Of a DNA stretch of 64,000 nt, positions 6,966-13,629 are shown in pieces. Positions within the stretch are counted from its first letter, which is position 1. The number at the start of each line of letters is the position of its first letter. The notes below the pieces were generated by a model. It made no database searches, was not told the origin of the DNA, and saw only the letters and a list, made by a program, of their open reading frames with translations. The translations under genes were made by a program, and so were the position numbers. This DNA is from Limnohabitans sp. Hippo3 (lineage in GTDB: Bacteria; Pseudomonadota; Gammaproteobacteria; Burkholderiales; Burkholderiaceae_C). The stretch spans positions 62,001 through 126,000 of the forward strand of contig NZ_NESF01000003.1 in the NCBI RefSeq assembly GCF_003063665.1, read 5' to 3'.

Positions 6966-7565
6966 TCAGCCCTGCACCACCGCCAGATAAGCCTGGCGGG
7001 TTTCCGGGCTGACCGCGTCGAGCGCTTGTTCGTAGCGGGTCTGGTGCTGGGTCACCATGCGGGCCGAGGCGATGGTTTTGGAGCGGCAAAACCAGTGGCA
7101 GCTGTGCTGCATCAGAAACATCTCGCCCATCATGCGAAAGGACCGCTCCTTGGGGGTCAGGCCTTGCTGGTTGCGCACAGTGCGCTCGATGCCTTGGGCG
7201 TGCACTTCCAGCATGCGGCGCATGTCAAACGTGGCTTTGGGCGAGAGCTGGTCGATGTAGGGCAGCGCCACCTTGAAAGCCCGGGTCACGGGGGCAGGCA
7301 GTTTGGCAAAGTCGCGGGCCAGGCTCTGAAACTCTTGGGCCAGTTGCTCTTCGGCCGGGGCTTGCAACTGCAAAATCTGTTGCTGCCGTTCTGCATCGGT
7401 CTCGTCCAGTGCCCGCATGTAGGCCCCGGTGAGCTGCTCCATGTGCTTTTCGATTTGGTAGGGCCGCAATTGCTCGGCCAGCAAGGCGGTGCGTTGGCGC
7501 TGGCCTTGGGTGTTGAGCCAGTGGATGGCCGTGGCCAGGACGAACAGCAGACTGAGAAATTCCAT
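6966..7565 (-). CDS. Hypothetical membrane-anchored protein
   Basis: The 199-residue product opens with a hydrophobic segment (MEFLSLLFVLATAIHWL) that looks like an N-terminal membrane anchor, followed by a helical, Gln- and Ala-rich region (QLQAPAEEQLAQEFQSLARD). A second half contains FRMMGEMFLMQHSCHWFCRS. No family is recognised. The ATG at 7565 is preferred because it begins at the hydrophobic segment; the frame extends 23 codons further without membrane character. It is divergent from the phasin gene across 236 bp, and convergent with the E1 gene across the REP cluster. The downstream part is probably cytosolic; function unknown. Confidence 0.65.
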   Translation of the reverse strand: MEFLSLLFVLATAIHWLNTQGQRQRTALLAEQLRPYQIEKHMEQLTGAYMRALDETDAERQQQILQLQAPAEEQLAQEFQSLARDFAKLPAPVTRAFKVALPYIDQLSPKATFDMRRMLEVHAQGIERTVRNQQGLTPKERSFRMMGEMFLMQHSCHWFCRSKTIASARMVTQHQTRYEQALDAVSPETRQAYLAVVQG

Positions 7566-7763
7566 ACAAAGCGGGGATTGGGGCCGAATCGGCGTTGCGC
7601 CAAGTGTAGTGAGTTGGGTGGGCCCGGCAGGCAAAGGCCTTGCGTTGTGTATGTCACAGGCGGTGTCCGGGCTTCAGTGGGCTTGCGCACACAAGCGCCC
7701 AATTGGAGAGCGGACTCTAAAGTGCGGGTTTTCCCTTGCCTTGTGCGCTGGGGGCTGTTCAAA

Positions 7764-7777
7764 TTGCTGCATTGCAA
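7764..7777. promoter_or_regulatory. TTGC-N6-GCAA dyad upstream of the phasin gene
   Basis: TTGC and GCAA half-sites with a 6-nt spacer (TTGCTGCATTGCAA) lie 25-38 bp upstream of the phasin start. PhaR repressors of polyhydroxyalkanoate systems bind TGC/GCA-rich dyads in phasin promoters, so this is a candidate PhaR-like operator. The assignment is by general resemblance only. Confidence 0.35.
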
Positions 7778-7801
7778 CAAAAACCCTCCAAGGAACACAC
7801 C

Positions 7802-8359
7802 ATGAACTTCAACACCGAACAATTCACCGCCACCCAACAAACCAACCTGAACGTGGCCGCTGGCCTGTCGCAAACCGCTTTCGCCGGTTTCGAGCGCCTG
7901 GTTGAGCTGAACATGGCTGCTGGCAAAGCCGCTGTGGGCGAGTCTTTCGCCAACATGCAAGCCCTGATGGCTGCCAAGTCGCCTCAAGACCTGATGGCCG
8001 TGCAAGCCGCTTTGGTGCAGCCCGCCTTTGAAAAGTCGGTGTCTTATGGCCGTCACCTGGCTGACATCGCCAACAGCACTGGCGCTGAGTTCACCAAAGC
8101 GGTCGAAAGCAAAATGGCCGAATCCGAAAAAGCCGTCAAAAGCCTGGTCGAAAACAGCCTGAAGAACGCGCCTGCCGGCTCCGACGCCGCTGTGGCGGTG
8201 TTCAAGACCGCTTACGAAGCCAGCCAAACCGCTGCCGAGACCCTGAAAAAAGTGGCCAAGCAAGCCGCTGACACCGCCGAGTCCAACCTGAAGGCCGCCA
8301 CAGCCCAAGCCGAAGCTTCGGTCAAGGCCGCCATGAGCAAGGCCAAAACCAAGGCCTGA
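7802..8359 (+). CDS. phaP: Phasin family protein (PHA granule-associated)
   Basis: The 185-residue protein is a typical Burkholderiales phasin: N-terminal helical segment MNFNTEQFTATQQTNLNVAA, the conserved FAGFERLVELNMAAGKAA block, alanine-rich amphipathic helices and a Lys/Ala tail (AAMSKAKTKA). Phasins coat polyhydroxybutyrate granules and control their number and size, so the strain probably stores PHA. The start at 7802 follows a clear AAGGA ribosome site. A rho-independent terminator at 8406-8430 follows. No PHA synthase is in the window; phasin genes are commonly unlinked. Confidence 0.92.
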   Translation: MNFNTEQFTATQQTNLNVAAGLSQTAFAGFERLVELNMAAGKAAVGESFANMQALMAAKSPQDLMAVQAALVQPAFEKSVSYGRHLADIANSTGAEFTKAVESKMAESEKAVKSLVENSLKNAPAGSDAAVAVFKTAYEASQTAAETLKKVAKQAADTAESNLKAATAQAEASVKAAMSKAKTKA

Positions 8360-8397
8360 GCCTGGACCGCATGAGCTGGCTGTCACAGCCGGCTTTC

Positions 8398-8403
8398 TAC
8401 AAT
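8398..8403 (+). promoter_or_regulatory. Candidate -10 box (TACAAT) upstream of the enoyl-CoA hydratase gene
   Basis: TACAAT lies just 5' of the terminator hairpin at 8406-8430. If used, transcription would start inside the hairpin and give the hydratase mRNA a short leader. No good -35 hexamer is visible, so confidence is low. Confidence 0.3.
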
Positions 8404-8405
8404 CA

Positions 8406-8430
8406 GGGTGCCTCAAGGCACCCTTTTTGT
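8406..8430 (+). terminator. Rho-independent terminator of the phasin gene
   Basis: The stem GGGTGCC / GGCACCC with a TCAA loop is followed immediately by TTTTTG. It ends the phasin transcript 47 bp after the stop codon and lies only 15 bp ahead of the next start codon. Confidence 0.85.
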
Positions 8431-8444
8431 TTTGGACTTCACCC

Positions 8445-9233
8445 ATGTCATCCCTCTTTGCGCAAGCCTGCGCCCCCGTTTTGCAGATCGAAGGCGGCGT
8501 GGCCACCATCACTTTGAACCGCCCAGCCCAGCGCAACCGCCTGGAAAACGGCGACCTCAAGGCTTTGCTGGCGCACTTTGATGCCATTGAATGCAACCCC
8601 GCCGTGCGTGTGCTGGTGTTGACCGCCAACACGGCGGGTCAGCCCAAACCGGTGTTTTGTGCCGGGTATGACATTGGCGGTTTTGACGAGCCGGGTCACG
8701 GCGCCACCTTCTTTGAAGAGATTCCGGACACGCTGGCGCGGCTGCGACCCGTCACCATTTGCGCCCTCAACGGCAGCGTGTACGGCGGCGCGACCGATGT
8801 GGTGCTGGCGTGTGACCTGCGCATCGGCCTGCAAGGCATCGAGTGGCGCATGCCCGCCACGGCGCTGGGCCTGCATTACTACCCCAGCGGTTTGCAGCGT
8901 TATGTCAGCCGTTTCGGGGTGGCGGGTGCCAAACGGGCTTTTTTGACAGCGCGGCCTTTCACGGCCGAGCAGCTCCATGCAATGGGCTTGTTCGAGGCGC
9001 TGGTGGATTCAACAGCGTGGGACGCTGTGCTGGCGCAATTGGTGGGCGATGTCCTGAAGTTGGCGCCTTTGGCCGTGCAGGAAACCAAAAAGTCCCTGAA
9101 CGAAATAGCCGCCGGGCAGATGGACGAGCACCGCCTGCGTGAGCGCGAGCACATGACCAGCCGCAGCGCGGACTTTGCCGAAGGACGGGCGGCCTTTGCC
9201 GAACGGCGCCCAGCCGTGTTCACAGGCCAGTGA
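8445..9233 (+). CDS. Enoyl-CoA hydratase/isomerase family protein
   Basis: The 262-residue protein belongs to the crotonase superfamily, which polarises an acyl-CoA thioester in an oxyanion hole. The conserved segments are FCAGYDIGGF (71-80) and NGSVYGGATDVVLACDLRI from residue 109. The usual catalytic glutamates of classical hydratases are not clearly in place in the ATDVVLACD and ATALGLHYYPSG region, so hydratase, isomerase or another crotonase reaction cannot be distinguished. It follows the phasin gene but is separated from it by a terminator. A link to beta-oxidation or PHA precursor supply is only inferred. Confidence 0.85.
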   Translation: MSSLFAQACAPVLQIEGGVATITLNRPAQRNRLENGDLKALLAHFDAIECNPAVRVLVLTANTAGQPKPVFCAGYDIGGFDEPGHGATFFEEIPDTLARLRPVTICALNGSVYGGATDVVLACDLRIGLQGIEWRMPATALGLHYYPSGLQRYVSRFGVAGAKRAFLTARPFTAEQLHAMGLFEALVDSTAWDAVLAQLVGDVLKLAPLAVQETKKSLNEIAAGQMDEHRLREREHMTSRSADFAEGRAAFAERRPAVFTGQ

Positions 9234-9276
9234 GCCGGGCTCAAGAATCGCCGCCTGGGGTCGATTCCTTTCAGTC

Positions 9277-10398
9277 ATGCAATCCCATTCCATCCGCGCA
9301 CTCGCCCTGAACACGGGCCGTCTGATCACCCGTTGGTGCGGGGGGCTGGCGCTGGCTGTTTCGGCACAGGCCGGGCAATACCAGCTGTTGGCGGAGCAGC
9401 CCAATACGGTGGTGGTGGCCGCACGTGTGCAAAACGCCGAACAGGTTTGCAACCTCGAAATCTCGGTCCAAGGCCAGGCGACGCTGGAGCGGGAGGTGCG
9501 TGCACCCTACTTCGAGACCCGCATCGACATCACGCCGCAGGATGTCGAGTCGGTCGTGGTCAGCTGGCGCGGCAAGTTCAAGCGCGGCAACGCCGAGGCC
9601 GTGAATGCCTGCCCCACCCAGGGCAGCACCCGCTTTGTGGTGGTGTCAGACCATGCGGCGCTGCAAGCCGCCTGGCGCAATGCTTTCGCGGCCATGGGCC
9701 CTGCCAAGGCGCAATGCGTGCGCACCGCTTTGCAGCTGGACCGGGTGCGTTACGAGTGGTTTGACACGACAGCCAAGGAGAGCAGCCCCGAGGACTGGAA
9801 GATCCAGCGCGCCTTGACCCGTTGTGATGAATTCGTGGCCCAGAAAAAAGCCTGGGGAGATCAAAACCCCCAGGGCTTTGCCTGTACTTTGCCCGGCGGC
9901 TTGAAGACACGCTGTGAGGGTTATTTCACGGTCACTGAAAAAGGCAAGGCCGTGCCGATTTCTGCTGAGGCCGCGATCCGGCGACAGCTTGATGAGCAGC
10001 CTTGGGGCACGGGCGTGCGCGAAACCGCTGCGGCCAAAGCGGCCCGCCAAAAGCAGGAACAAGCCCGGCAGGCGCGGCTGCAGGCCGAAGAAGAGGCGAA
10101 AGCCAAAGCACAAGAAGAGGCGCGTTTGCGTGAGGAGCAGTTGGCGCAAGAGGCCCTGGCCGCCCAGGCCCGTGAGCGCAAGGAAAAGGCCGAGGCTGAA
10201 CGCGCCCGGCGTCTGCAGGAAATCGAGCGCCTGGAGCAAGAGCGCCTCGAAAAACGCAGCTGGTTGCTCAAGCAGTTGGAAAAGCTCAAACGTGATCCCC
10301 AGGCCGAGACCAAGTCAGAGGGCAAGTCTGAAGCCAAGCCTGAAACAAAGCCAGACGCCAAGCCTGAACCCAAGGCAGAAGAGCCCAAGCCCCAATAA
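9277..10398 (+). CDS. Secreted or periplasmic coiled-coil protein of unknown function
   Basis: The 373-residue protein starts with a basic and hydrophobic segment ending in AVSAQA, a likely signal peptide cleaved before GQYQLL. Residues up to about 250 form a globular part with several cysteines (EQVCNL, NACPTQ, AQCVRT, TRCDEF, FACTL, TRCEGY), consistent with periplasmic disulfides. From about residue 265 it becomes a long charged coiled coil rich in Ala, Glu, Lys, Arg and Gln, and it ends in a KSEAKPETKPDAKPEPK-type repeat tail. No known family is recognised. The start at 9277 is chosen because it leads directly into the signal peptide. It converges on the RhtA-like gene. Confidence 0.75.
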   Translation: MQSHSIRALALNTGRLITRWCGGLALAVSAQAGQYQLLAEQPNTVVVAARVQNAEQVCNLEISVQGQATLEREVRAPYFETRIDITPQDVESVVVSWRGKFKRGNAEAVNACPTQGSTRFVVVSDHAALQAAWRNAFAAMGPAKAQCVRTALQLDRVRYEWFDTTAKESSPEDWKIQRALTRCDEFVAQKKAWGDQNPQGFACTLPGGLKTRCEGYFTVTEKGKAVPISAEAAIRRQLDEQPWGTGVRETAAAKAARQKQEQARQARLQAEEEAKAKAQEEARLREEQLAQEALAAQARERKEKAEAERARRLQEIERLEQERLEKRSWLLKQLEKLKRDPQAETKSEGKSEAKPETKPDAKPEPKAEEPKPQ

Positions 10399-10410
10399 AC
10401 CCTCCATCCC

Positions 10411-10476
10411 TGTAGGAGCGAGCCCCTGTTCGCGAATGGCTGTTTATTTTGTGGGAGCGAGCCCCTGCTCGCGAAG
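10411..10476. repeat. Two tandem REP-like units (family B)
   Basis: Two copies of a GGAGCGAGCCCCTG(T/C)TCGCGAA palindrome lie in direct orientation, at about 10411-10436 and 10451-10476. The unit resembles the GAGC/GCTC REP of pseudomonads. The second unit overlaps the 3' coding end of the RhtA-like gene on the minus strand, supplying its last codons and stop. Confidence 0.8.
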
Positions 10477-11310
10477 GTCTGCCGAAGCGCGACCCGCCGA
10501 CCAAGCGGTGCCCATGGAAGCGGCCATCACCATGGCAATCGCCAGCCCCTGAAACAGGGTCAAGTGCTCAGCCAGCACCAGCCACCCGGCCAAGGCACCC
10601 ACAGCCGGCTCCAGGCTGAGCAAGATGCTGAAGGTGTTTTTGGGCAGGTGGTTCAGCGCAAACATTTCCAGTGCATAAGGGATGGCACTCGACAGCAGTG
10701 CCACGGCCAAGCCGGCCAGCAGCCACTGCGGGTTGAGCAAGGCGCTGCCGGCATGCGCCACACCAATCGGGGCCACCACCAAAGCGGCAGCGAGCATGCC
10801 CATGGGCGTGGCCATGCCGCCGTAACGCAGCGCCACACGCTGGCCAAAAACGATGTACAGCGCCCAACAAACGCCCGCAGTGAATGCGAAGAACACGCCC
10901 ATCGGGTCGAGCGCTGAGGCCGCATCGCCACCTGGCAGCGGCAGCAACAAAGCCAGGCCCACCACCGCCAGCGTCACCCACAGCCAGTCGCTGGCTTTTT
11001 TGGAGGTCCAGACCGCCACCGCCAACGGGCCGGTGAATTCGATGGCGATGGCCACGCCAAAGGGGATGGTCTTGATGGCGCTGTAAAACAGCAGGTTCAT
11101 CACGCCCAGCGTGACGCCGTACAGGCCCAGCGGCAGCGCATCGGCCCAGACCCATCGGCGACGCCAGGGCCTGAACACGGCCATGAGCATGAGCATGGCA
11201 AAGACCAGCCGGTATGCGGTGGTGCCTTCTGCGCCCAAGGCCGGGAACAGGCTTTTGGCAAACGAGGTGCCGACCGCCAGCGACACCAGGCTGCCCATCA
11301 AGGCCAGCAT
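10444..11310 (-). CDS. RhtA-like EamA/DMT exporter
   Basis: The 288-residue protein has about ten transmembrane helices and reads like the Escherichia coli threonine/homoserine exporter RhtA throughout: SFAKSLFPALG near the start, GVTLGVMNLLFYSAIKTIPFG, EFTGPLAVAV, GVCWALYIVFGQR, YALEMFALNHLP and LLSLEPAVGALAG. It probably exports amino acids or similar small molecules from the cytosol. The ATG at 11310 lies 17 bp after the nitrile hydratase activator stop; a TTG at 11331 would overlap it. The final residues, ADLREQGLAPTK, are encoded by a REP palindrome, so the original stop appears to have been replaced. Co-transcription with nitrile hydratase is likely. Confidence 0.85.
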   Translation of the reverse strand: MLALMGSLVSLAVGTSFAKSLFPALGAEGTTAYRLVFAMLMLMAVFRPWRRRWVWADALPLGLYGVTLGVMNLLFYSAIKTIPFGVAIAIEFTGPLAVAVWTSKKASDWLWVTLAVVGLALLLPLPGGDAASALDPMGVFFAFTAGVCWALYIVFGQRVALRYGGMATPMGMLAAALVVAPIGVAHAGSALLNPQWLLAGLAVALLSSAIPYALEMFALNHLPKNTFSILLSLEPAVGALAGWLVLAEHLTLFQGLAIAMVMAASMGTAWSAGRASADLREQGLAPTK

Positions 11311-11327
11311 GGCCCACAAACGCAGGT

Positions 11328-11717
11328 TCAAACGGAGCCTCTTTCTTCGGCGTTCAGCACGATGGGCTGGCCGTGCGGGGTGCGCTCGGCGGCCGCTTCC
11401 CACGCGTGTTCCAGTTCATGGATTTCATCGGGTGTGCCCAGTTGGCGCTCGATCACCAGCTGCTCCAGCGCATTGAGCCAGTAGGTGTAGTACAGGCTGC
11501 CGTCGTCGGCTTCGCCGCGGGTTTGGCCTGCGCGGATTTCACGGGTCAGGGCATTGGCCCACTGCGGCCAGGTGAAGACGCCTTTTTCGTGCAGCTGCAA
11601 GGTCATGGCAAAAGCGTGGGCCTGCCAGGGGGCTTCAAACACCGCGCCGTTGTTGGCCGTGGGGGGCATGGGAAAACCGTCGCCACAGGCTTGGGCCAGA
11701 TCGTTCAAGGTGGTCAT
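11328..11717 (-). CDS. Nitrile hydratase activator/accessory protein
   Basis: The 129-residue protein resembles the small accessory proteins (NhlE/P14K type) encoded after the two subunits of cobalt nitrile hydratases. They are related to the N-terminal part of the beta subunit (compare FEAPWQAHAFAMTLQLHEKGVFTWPQWANALTREI). In the family they carry a cobalt-loaded alpha subunit and swap it into the enzyme. The ATG at 11717 overlaps the beta stop as ATGA, giving tight coupling. No signal peptide is seen and the product is cytosolic. The longer open frame upstream belongs to the beta gene region. Confidence 0.85.
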   Translation of the reverse strand: MTTLNDLAQACGDGFPMPPTANNGAVFEAPWQAHAFAMTLQLHEKGVFTWPQWANALTREIRAGQTRGEADDGSLYYTYWLNALEQLVIERQLGTPDEIHELEHAWEAAAERTPHGQPIVLNAEERGSV

Positions 11718-12391
11718 TCGGGCACCGCTTCCAGATAAGACTCCCAGGCGTCCACACTCACTTGGTGTCCGGCCTCGGCTTGCGGGCCCCACAGTTCGGT
11801 GCCGTCAAACACCACGGTGTAAAGGTGCTCGGCCGTGCCGTCAAAAGGCGGCAGCATCCGGCTCACATGCCGGTCGGGCAAGACATGGCTGCCGTGGTGC
11901 AGCACCACGGTGCCCACATGGCCGCGCACATAGCGCGGCAGCCGGGTGTGGCCTTGGGGGTTGAGGTTGAGGGCGCGCACGCGCTGGCCTACCGCAAAGC
12001 GCGGCGCTTGTGTGCTGGGCCGGTCGGCCGGGCTGCCTTTGGCCAGCGCTGCGTCCACGTCTGCGGCCTTCAACACCCGCACGCCCGGCACGGGGGGCGT
12101 GAGGGGCTGGCCTTGGGCCAGTTCTTCGGCGGTGATCAGGCCGCGCTCACTGAGCAGTTTCTGCAGCGCCTTGATCCAGATGGCGTAGTAAGGGCCTTGC
12201 ACATAGTCGAGTGGGGGCAAAGACTCACGGGCCGAGCGGGCCAGGTCGATGTTCCACAGGCCGCTGGCCCCCATGGCCACGGTCATGCCCAGCGCCCGGC
12301 GCTCCCATTCGCCATGAAACAGCGGCTCGTTGGCCTCGATCTGAACCGGGCCGTAGCCTTGTTGGCCCCCCATGTCGTGCAGGCCGTTCAT
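11714..12391 (-). CDS. nthB: Nitrile hydratase beta subunit
   Basis: The 225-residue protein starts with the family hallmark MNGLHDMGG. It contains [19 protein letters not shown] and [13 protein letters not shown] in the helical N-terminal half, and a C-terminal SH3-like barrel with [18 protein letters not shown] and DAWESYLE. With the alpha subunit it hydrates nitriles to amides in the cytosol. It overlaps nthA by ATGA upstream and the activator by ATGA downstream. Length is normal for the family. Confidence 0.95.
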   Translation of the reverse strand: MNGLHDMGGQQGYGPVQIEANEPLFHGEWERRALGMTVAMGASGLWNIDLARSARESLPPLDYVQGPYYAIWIKALQKLLSERGLITAEELAQGQPLTPPVPGVRVLKAADVDAALAKGSPADRPSTQAPRFAVGQRVRALNLNPQGHTRLPRYVRGHVGTVVLHHGSHVLPDRHVSRMLPPFDGTAEHLYTVVFDGTELWGPQAEAGHQVSVDAWESYLEAVPE

Positions 12392-13035
12392 GTGGCCTCC
12401 TGGGCGATATCTTGAGGATTCAGCGGCAGGCCGGTGCCGATCATCGAATCGCGGGTGACCAGCCTGGCCAGTTGCTCCTGGCTCCAGCCTTCGGTGCCTG
12501 CGGGGCGCTCGGGCAGCACCAGGTAGCGCACTTCGGCGGTGGAGTCCCAGACGCGGATGTTTTTATTCGGGGGCAGCGTCAGCCCGAAGTCGGCCAGCAC
12601 GGCCCTTGGCTCGATCACGGCGCGCGAGCGGTAGGCGGCGCTTTTGTACCAGACCGGTGGCAGGCCCAACACGGGCCAGGGGTAACAGCTGCACAGGGTG
12701 CAGACCACCATGTTGTGGGTGTCTGGCGTGTTGGGCACGGCCACCATGTGCTCGCCTTGGCGGCCTGTGTAGTCCATCGAGGCGATGGCGGCGGTGGCGT
12801 CTTGCAGCAGCCAGTCCCGAAAAGCCGGGTCGGCCCAGGCGTGGGCCACCACTTTGGCGCCGTTGTGCGGGCCCACATGCACCTCGTAGGTTTCGATGAT
12901 GCGGTCGACGGCGGCGGGGTCGAGATAGCCTTTTTGCGTCAGCAGGGTTTCCAGGGCACGCACGCGCACATCCATTTCGCCCAGTGTGCTGTGTTCATGA
13001 TCGTGGTGGTGGTCATGTCCGCTGGCAGGGTGCAT
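12388..13035 (-). CDS. nthA: Nitrile hydratase alpha subunit, cobalt type
   Basis: The 215-residue protein carries the metal site VCTLCSC at residues 111-117. Thr after the first Cys marks the cobalt type (iron enzymes have Ser), and the middle and last Cys are the ones oxidised to sulfinate and sulfenate in the family. The following [15 protein letters not shown] and [14 protein letters not shown] segments are also diagnostic. The start at 13035 gives a His-rich N-terminus ([10 protein letters not shown]), also known from the Comamonas enzyme and possibly involved in metal capture. It heads the nthAB-activator-exporter operon. No amidase, nitrile lyase or cobalt transporter gene is next to it. 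Confidence 0.95.
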   Translation of the reverse strand: MHPASGHDHHHDHEHSTLGEMDVRVRALETLLTQKGYLDPAAVDRIIETYEVHVGPHNGAKVVAHAWADPAFRDWLLQDATAAIASMDYTGRQGEHMVAVPNTPDTHNMVVCTLCSCYPWPVLGLPPVWYKSAAYRSRAVIEPRAVLADFGLTLPPNKNIRVWDSTAEVRYLVLPERPAGTEGWSQEQLARLVTRDSMIGTGLPLNPQDIAQEAT

Positions 13036-13153
13036 GGTCGCTCCTCGGGGCTGTTTCGGGCCTTTCGGCTCAGGGTTTGCACGGTGCAGCAGCACGGGTT
13101 TGGGGCACTGACCGTGGGGGAAAAAGGCTTTCAGTGGGCATCATAGCGCCGCA

Positions 13154-13159
13154 TACAAT
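13154..13159 (+). promoter_or_regulatory. Candidate -10 box (TACAAT) of the yajC-secDF operon
   Basis: TACAAT lies 67 bp upstream of the yajC start in the gap divergent from nthA. A clear -35 hexamer was not found, so this rests on the -10 alone. Confidence 0.3.
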
Positions 13160-13226
13160 GGCGGCTTCGTTCGCGGGCCGCCCGATCGGCCCCGATAAAA
13201 CCCGAATTTGCTTTTTTGGAGTTTCC

Positions 13227-13559
13227 ATGTTCATTTCTTCCGCTTTTGCCCAAACTGCTCCAGCCGCTGCCGCAGGGGGCGACATGCAGTCCACCTTGAT
13301 GAGCATGCTGCCTTTGCTGCTGATGTTCGCGGTCCTGTATTTCGTCATGATCCGTCCCCAGATGAAAAAGCAGAAAGAGCACCGCGCCATGATCGACGCG
13401 CTGGCCAAAGGCGACGAGGTGGTCACGGCGGGTGGTTTGTTGGGCAAGGTCAGCAAGATCGGTGATGCCTACATTGGTGTGGAGCTGGCCACAGGCGTGG
13501 AAGTCCAGTTGCAGCGCAGCGCTGTGGTCCAGGTGTTGCCCAAAGGCACCCTGAAGTAA
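13227..13559 (+). CDS. yajC: Preprotein translocase accessory subunit YajC
   Basis: The 110-residue protein has a short periplasmic start, one transmembrane segment (MLPLLLMFAVLYFVMIRP) and the conserved cytosolic part QMKKQKEHRAMIDALAKGDEVVTAGGLLGKV, the YajC signature. It associates with SecDF at the Sec translocon in the inner membrane. TTTGGAG provides the ribosome site 6 bp before the start at 13227. It leads the yajC-secD-secF operon. In many proteobacteria queA and tgt precede it; here the upstream neighbour is the divergent nitrile hydratase operon. Confidence 0.95.
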   Translation: MFISSAFAQTAPAAAAGGDMQSTLMSMLPLLLMFAVLYFVMIRPQMKKQKEHRAMIDALAKGDEVVTAGGLLGKVSKIGDAYIGVELATGVEVQLQRSAVVQVLPKGTLK

Positions 13560-13629
13560 TTCACACGCGTTTTCTCCATGGGGCACGGCCTTGGTCGGCC
13601 CCGGTTTTTCATCCTGCACGCGAGTCACT

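Noticed and set aside
13560..13629. Hairpin with a short T-run between yajC and secD as a terminator
   Set aside because: The stem is imperfect (GGGGC/GCCCC with a bulge) and lies inside a conserved operon, so it is at most an attenuator; evidence is too weak for a feature.
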